Origin: an uncultured Leptolyngbya sp.
GTDB taxonomy: Bacteria > Cyanobacteriota > Cyanobacteriia > Phormidesmidales > Phormidesmidaceae
Direction of reading: 5' to 3'
NCBI GenBank assembly: GCA_937899365.1
Contig: CALBPH010000093.1
Span: 1-7,737, forward strand
DNA length: 7,737 nucleotides
The position numbers were made by a program, and so were the translations under genes. Every line of letters starts with the position of its first letter. The first letter of the stretch is position 1. Shown piece by piece: positions 4,504-7,737 of the stretch. The notes beneath the pieces are model-generated. The model saw nothing but the letters and a program-made list of their open reading frames with translations. It was not told the origin of the DNA and ran no database searches.

Positions 4504-6561
4504 GTGGAAAAGGGAACGCTGATCGAGTTTAAGGTACAGGGCGTCCCTCGTTTGGGGGTAGCTGATCGCCCAGAAGGTAAAAAGAACTGGGTAGTGATTG
4601 ATGGTAGCGGTCATTCCCATGTCTTACATCCTCGTCAGATTACCTATACCGTTGAAAGTGGCAGCTATCAGTCGTCTGACATAGCGGGCTTCTTGGGCGA
4701 GGTTGAACCTAATATTGACCCAGACAATTTAGAGGTTGCCTGGGAATTTTTGCGGGAAGCTGGGGAATCTACCGACCCGGCTTCTTTGGCTTATTTGTTA
4801 TTTTCAGAGCAATCACCCCCGTTGTGCTACGCAGCTTACTGTTTGCTTAACAACGACAAGATTTTTTTTAAGCGGAAGGGCGATCGCTATGAGCCCCGTT
4901 CGGTAAAACAGGTGGATGAAGTCCGCCATCAACAGGCACGTGAGGCAGCACGTAAGCAAGAGTGGGAAGGAATTTTGGTGCGATCGCAACAGGCACTCGA
5001 AACCCACCGGGCTCAATCTTCCGATGCTGCAGGTTCCTTGGTGTCTGTAGACTGGCAGAAAACCGATCGGTCTCGTTTAGAGCTACTAGAACGCTACGCT
5101 ACCCTGGGGGAAGACTGTTCTCAAAAAGTAGCAGCTCAGGAAATATTAACGGCTCTGGGTTACGGACCGGGGGCGGAGGAAGCGTTTCAACTGTTGGTGG
5201 ATTTGGGGCAATGGAGTCCCCACGAAAATTTAGCGCTGCGGCGTAGCCAAATTCCCATCCAAATTCCTGATGAGATTAGTGTCATGGTGCAGCAGCGTAT
5301 CAATAATCCGCCACCGGATGCCGATGCTGACCGGTTAGATTTAACTCATCTCAAGGTATACACCATTGATGATGAGAGCACGCGCGAAATCGATGATGGC
5401 CTCAGCCTAGAAACATTGAGTGATGGTCGGCCTCGTATTTGGGTTCACATTGCAGATCCTACCCGGTGGTTGTTGCCCGGGGACGATATTGATCTAGAAG
5501 CGCGTCGCCGTTGTACAACGGTATATTTGCCAACGGGCATGATTCCCATGTTTCCAGAAGCGTTGGCCACTGGTCCCATGAGTCTTCGCCAGGGGGAGGT
5601 ATGCTGTGCGTTGAGTTTTGGCATTGTCCTCAGTGAGGCGGGAGCCGTTGAAGACTACGATATCAAGGCCAGTTTGATTAAGCCCACCTATCGGCTCACC
5701 TATGAAGACGTGGATGAAATGCTGGAGCTGGGACTCAAAGCAGAACCTGAGCTGAATGCCATTGCTGATTGGGCAAAGCGACGGCGGGAGTGGCGTAAAT
5801 CCCAGGGGGCTATTTCCATCAATATGCCAGAGTCATCGATTAAGGTGATCGATGAAGAAATCACCATTGACGTTTTGGAAAATTCCCAGTCGCGTCAAAC
5901 GGTCGCAGAAATGATGATTTTGACTGGTGAAGTGGCGGCTCGTTATGGTGAGGCCCACGCCCTTGCTATACCCTTCCGCAGTCAGCCGGAACCCGAACTT
6001 CCCTCTGATAATGAGCTACTGCAGCTGCCTTCTGGCTGGGTTCGAGATTCGGCAATTCGCCGCTGTATGCCCCGCAGTGAAATGGGAATCAACCCCGCCC
6101 GCCATGCCACGTTGGGGTTAGACTACTACAGCCAGGTAACATCGCCCATTCGTCGCTACACCGACCTGCTGGCCCATTTCCAATTAAAGGCCCATTTGCG
6201 GGGCGACAGTTTGCCCTTTTCGCCAGAGGAAATGACGGAACTTACCCAAGGGGTGTCTACTGCAGCCTATGAGGCAGTGACCGTAGAACGCCAGACCAAA
6301 CGCTATTGGGCATTAGAGTTTTTGCGTCGCGAAGGCAATCATTCGTGGCCTGTCATGTTACTACGATGGTTGCGGGAACATGAAAACCTAGGGTTGGTCA
6401 TTATTGAAGATTTAGGTTTAGAGTTGGCCATGCGGTTTGAAACGCCCCCTGTGCTGGGTGAACGCTTTGATGTCCGTGTGGTGCATGCGAATCCTCGTCA
6501 AGACTTTATTCGTTTAGAGCTGGTAACAGATGAGGTGGTTGCGAGTGACGCAGTAGCATGA
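4504..6561 (+). CDS. RNase II/R (VacB, RNB) family 3'-5' exoribonuclease
   Basis: Cytoplasmic hydrolytic exonuclease that degrades RNA from the 3' end, releasing 5' nucleotides. The 685-residue protein has an N-terminal small beta-barrel region (1 to about 55, including VADRPEGKKNWVVID), a helical linker region with a charged stretch near 140-165, the catalytic RNB domain (about 280-570), and a short S1-like C-terminus (about 615-680). The metal-binding motif reads TIDDESTREIDDG with D289, D297 and D298; the position equal to E. coli RNase II D207 is E295. The arginine motif SPIRRYTDL has R550, matching the catalytic arginine of RNase II. IHVADP-type IWVHIADPTRW and FPEALATGPMSLRQGE resemble plant organellar RNR1, so this is the cyanobacterial/organellar branch rather than enterobacterial RNase II or R. 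The GTG start is supported by AAGGA. It follows L33-S18 and overlaps the next gene by ATGA, suggesting one operon for translation and RNA turnover. Confidence 0.93.
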   Translation: MEKGTLIEFKVQGVPRLGVADRPEGKKNWVVIDGSGHSHVLHPRQITYTVESGSYQSSDIAGFLGEVEPNIDPDNLEVAWEFLREAGESTDPASLAYLLFSEQSPPLCYAAYCLLNNDKIFFKRKGDRYEPRSVKQVDEVRHQQAREAARKQEWEGILVRSQQALETHRAQSSDAAGSLVSVDWQKTDRSRLELLERYATLGEDCSQKVAAQEILTALGYGPGAEEAFQLLVDLGQWSPHENLALRRSQIPIQIPDEISVMVQQRINNPPPDADADRLDLTHLKVYTIDDESTREIDDGLSLETLSDGRPRIWVHIADPTRWLLPGDDIDLEARRRCTTVYLPTGMIPMFPEALATGPMSLRQGEVCCALSFGIVLSEAGAVEDYDIKASLIKPTYRLTYEDVDEMLELGLKAEPELNAIADWAKRRREWRKSQGAISINMPESSIKVIDEEITIDVLENSQSRQTVAEMMILTGEVAARYGEAHALAIPFRSQPEPELPSDNELLQLPSGWVRDSAIRRCMPRSEMGINPARHATLGLDYYSQVTSPIRRYTDLLAHFQLKAHLRGDSLPFSPEEMTELTQGVSTAAYEAVTVERQTKRYWALEFLRREGNHSWPVMLLRWLREHENLGLVIIEDLGLELAMRFETPPVLGERFDVRVVHANPRQDFIRLELVTDEVVASDAVA
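4880..4887. repeat. HIP1 octamer GCGATCGC
   Basis: Cyanobacterial highly iterated palindrome within the exoribonuclease gene; the next copy starts exactly 100 bases further on. Confidence 0.9.
4980..4987. repeat. HIP1 octamer GCGATCGC
   Basis: Second copy of this palindrome within the exoribonuclease gene. Confidence 0.9.
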
Positions 6562-7262
6562 CGCCTGGGCCATTTTTGCATACAACACCTGATGAGGTGC
6601 TAACTGAGACGGCTGAACAGCAGGTAACAATTGAGTTTAATGACAAGACTACCCGTCAGTTTCAGCTGTTGCTACCCGTTAGTATTGATGTCTTGCTGGA
6701 TCATCCTGCTACCTATGATGCCTTTGCCCAGGATGAATATATGCCCTATTGGGCTGAGCTGTGGCCGTCGGCATTGATGCTGGGTCAGGCGATTGCTCAG
6801 CGGTCTTGGGCTGCCGACATGCAAGTATTAGAGGTTGGGTGTGGTTTAGGGCTGTCGGGATTGGTGGCGCTGGCGCTGGGGATGGAGGTGGTCTTTAGTG
6901 ATTATGATGTGGCGGCTTTGGAGTTTGCCGCTCGCAATGCCAGACGCAACGGATTTAATCAGTTTGTGACGCGGCCCTTGGACTGGCGGTGCCCGCCGAC
7001 AGATCTGAAGGTGCCCTTGGTGTTAGCAGCCGATGTTATTTATGAAGCGCGCAATATTGATCCGTTGATTCAGCTGATGGCAACGGTACTAAAACCGGGG
7101 GGCGAGTGCTGGCTATCTGACCCTGATCGGCCCCACAAACATCAATTTCAGACAGCCTTAAAGCGACAAGGCTTTAAGTTCGAAGCACTGCCGAGAATTT
7201 TGGAACGGCCCAATCAGCCCACGGTGAGGGGAACGGTTTATCGGATTTTGCATGGGGACTGA
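6558..7262 (+). CDS. Class I SAM-dependent methyltransferase (Methyltransf_16/METTL-like)
   Basis: A 234-residue soluble protein with a Rossmann-type SAM site: motif I LEVGCGLGLSG (91-101), acidic end of strand 2 FSDYD (113-117), and the motif IV-like AADVIYE (157-163). Just before motif I is MPYWAELWPSALML (62-75), the [Y/F]W..LWP.. signature of the Methyltransf_16 group, which includes protein-lysine methyltransferases and the Nnt1-type enzymes. This suggests a protein target but does not identify it. The N-terminal 60 residues are probably a substrate-recognition region. Its ATG overlaps the stop codon of the exoribonuclease gene (ATGA), so it is very likely translationally coupled and belongs to the L33-S18-RNase operon. 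No separate Shine-Dalgarno is seen. Family assignment is firm; substrate is unknown. Confidence 0.85.
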   Translation: MTPGPFLHTTPDEVLTETAEQQVTIEFNDKTTRQFQLLLPVSIDVLLDHPATYDAFAQDEYMPYWAELWPSALMLGQAIAQRSWAADMQVLEVGCGLGLSGLVALALGMEVVFSDYDVAALEFAARNARRNGFNQFVTRPLDWRCPPTDLKVPLVLAADVIYEARNIDPLIQLMATVLKPGGECWLSDPDRPHKHQFQTALKRQGFKFEALPRILERPNQPTVRGTVYRILHGD

Positions 7263-7271
7263 AGCTAAGGG

Positions 7272-7737
7272 TTAGTTGATAATTGCGCCTTGCGATCGCA
7301 ACCAGGCTTTCTCCAGCCTCGTTAGCCCCACCACTTGGCAAAACTGCGTGCCTTGGACCGAAGTCTGATGCCAGAGAACATTCCGAAGATGGCTGCCTTG
7401 GATGGTGGCGTAGTCTAACGTAGCATTTTTCAAATTCGCCCCTGAGAGTTCAGTATCGGTAAGGGTGGCATGGTCCATCGCCGCCTGTTGTAAATTGGCC
7501 GCCGATAAGGTGGCATGGTGCAGGTTAGCCCAAGTCAAATTGATAGCTTGCAGTGTTGCACCGGTGACATTGGCACTGGTTAAATTGGCCTGATTGAGGT
7601 TAGCGCCAGTCAGATTAGCCTCAGTTAAATTGGCCTCAGTTAAATTGGCCTGACGTAAATCACATCTCTGGAGCTGTGCCTGATAGAGCTGCGTACCATG
7701 ACCTAGAACACCATAGAGTTCAGACCCAATGGCACTT
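7272..7737 (-). CDS. Pentapeptide-repeat protein, C-terminal part
   Basis: The frame is open from the right edge to TAA 7274-7272, giving 154 visible residues; the N-terminus lies outside the window. After 14 residues, 24 consecutive pentads follow (TQLYQ AQLQR CDLRQ, then several ANLTx), with Leu, Met, Phe, Ile, Val or Trp at the central position and mostly Ala at the i-2 position. Twenty-four pentads would form about six coils of a right-handed quadrilateral beta-helix. The pattern decays towards the end (VLWHQ TSVQG TQFCQ), and a 20-residue non-repeat tail GLTRLEKAWLRSQGAIIN-like closes the protein. Such proteins are abundant in cyanobacteria, mostly without known function. A TTG at 7538 is in frame but would start in the middle of the repeat domain, so it is not the start. 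The gene converges on the methyltransferase, with 9 bases between the stop codons. Confidence 0.85.
   Translation of the reverse strand, partial: SAIGSELYGVLGHGTQLYQAQLQRCDLRQANLTEANLTEANLTGANLNQANLTSANVTGATLQAINLTWANLHHATLSAANLQQAAMDHATLTDTELSGANLKNATLDYATIQGSHLRNVLWHQTSVQGTQFCQVVGLTRLEKAWLRSQGAIIN
7292..7299. repeat. HIP1 octamer GCGATCGC
   Basis: Fourth copy of the cyanobacterial palindrome, in the last codons of the pentapeptide-repeat gene. Confidence 0.9.
7621..7650. repeat. Exact 15-bp tandem duplication in the pentapeptide-repeat gene
   Basis: TCAGTTAAATTGGCC occurs twice back to back (7621-7635, 7636-7650). Each copy encodes one ANLTE pentad on the minus strand. Near-copies lie at 7606-7620 and 7576-7590. 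The identity at silent positions suggests recent unit duplication or slippage. Confidence 0.8.

Noticed and set aside
4348..4620. Minus-strand frame of 90 codons across the rpsR-RNase spacer
   Set aside because: Overlaps the ends of two solid genes; arises from the complement of the spacer and RNase start, with no recognisable domain or ribosome site.
4813..5246. Small frames on both strands inside the exoribonuclease gene
   Set aside because: Out-of-frame shadows of a continuous 685-residue protein.
5927..6121. 64-codon plus-strand frame inside the RNB domain
   Set aside because: Alternative frame of conserved RNB coding sequence.
7576..7650. Spaced repeats at the right edge as a CRISPR-like array
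   Set aside because: The 15-bp period has no spacers and translates into A-N-L-x-x pentads; it is coding repeat.

Overview
The window is a stretch of ordinary chromosome from a cyanobacterium. Three things point there: four copies of the HIP1 octamer GCGATCGC in 7.7 kb, the cyanobacterial style of several proteins (GlmM, the RNase II/R-type exonuclease, a DUF309 protein), and the L33-S18 gene pair that is also neighbouring in plastid genomes. Base composition looks mid-GC and even throughout. I see no insertion sequence, phage gene, CRISPR array, tRNA or rRNA. I cannot name genus or species.

Left part (about 1-2218, all on the minus strand): an envelope-export block. Reading in the direction of transcription it has a DUF309 protein, a 264-bp gap carrying short direct repeats, lptA (periplasmic LPS-bridge protein with a Pro/Ala/Glu-rich tail), lptB (the transport ATPase, whose ATG directly follows the lptA stop codon), and the first 25 codons of an LptF/LptG-type permease cut by the window edge. 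Together these encode an ABC machine that extracts lipopolysaccharide from the inner membrane and passes it outward.

Middle (2219-3836, plus strand): glmM, phosphoglucosamine mutase, diverging from the DUF309 gene across a short shared promoter region. It supplies glucosamine-1-phosphate for UDP-GlcNAc, the precursor of both peptidoglycan and lipid A, so it fits the neighbouring export block in theme. Two hairpins follow it; the second is a strong intrinsic terminator.

Right part (3837-7262, plus strand): a translation/RNA-turnover operon, rpmG (L33) - rpsR (S18) - an RNase II/R family exoribonuclease - a class I methyltransferase. The last two overlap by four bases (ATGA). The promoter region ahead of rpmG holds a 6-3-6 inverted repeat. 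At the right edge a pentapeptide-repeat protein (minus strand, 24 visible repeats, N-terminus outside the window) converges on the methyltransferase, with stop codons only 9 bases apart.

I found no evidence of a new system. The points most worth a second look are the unassigned methyltransferase coupled to ribosomal protein and RNase genes, the repeats upstream of lptA and rpmG, the LptA tail, and the DUF309 protein.
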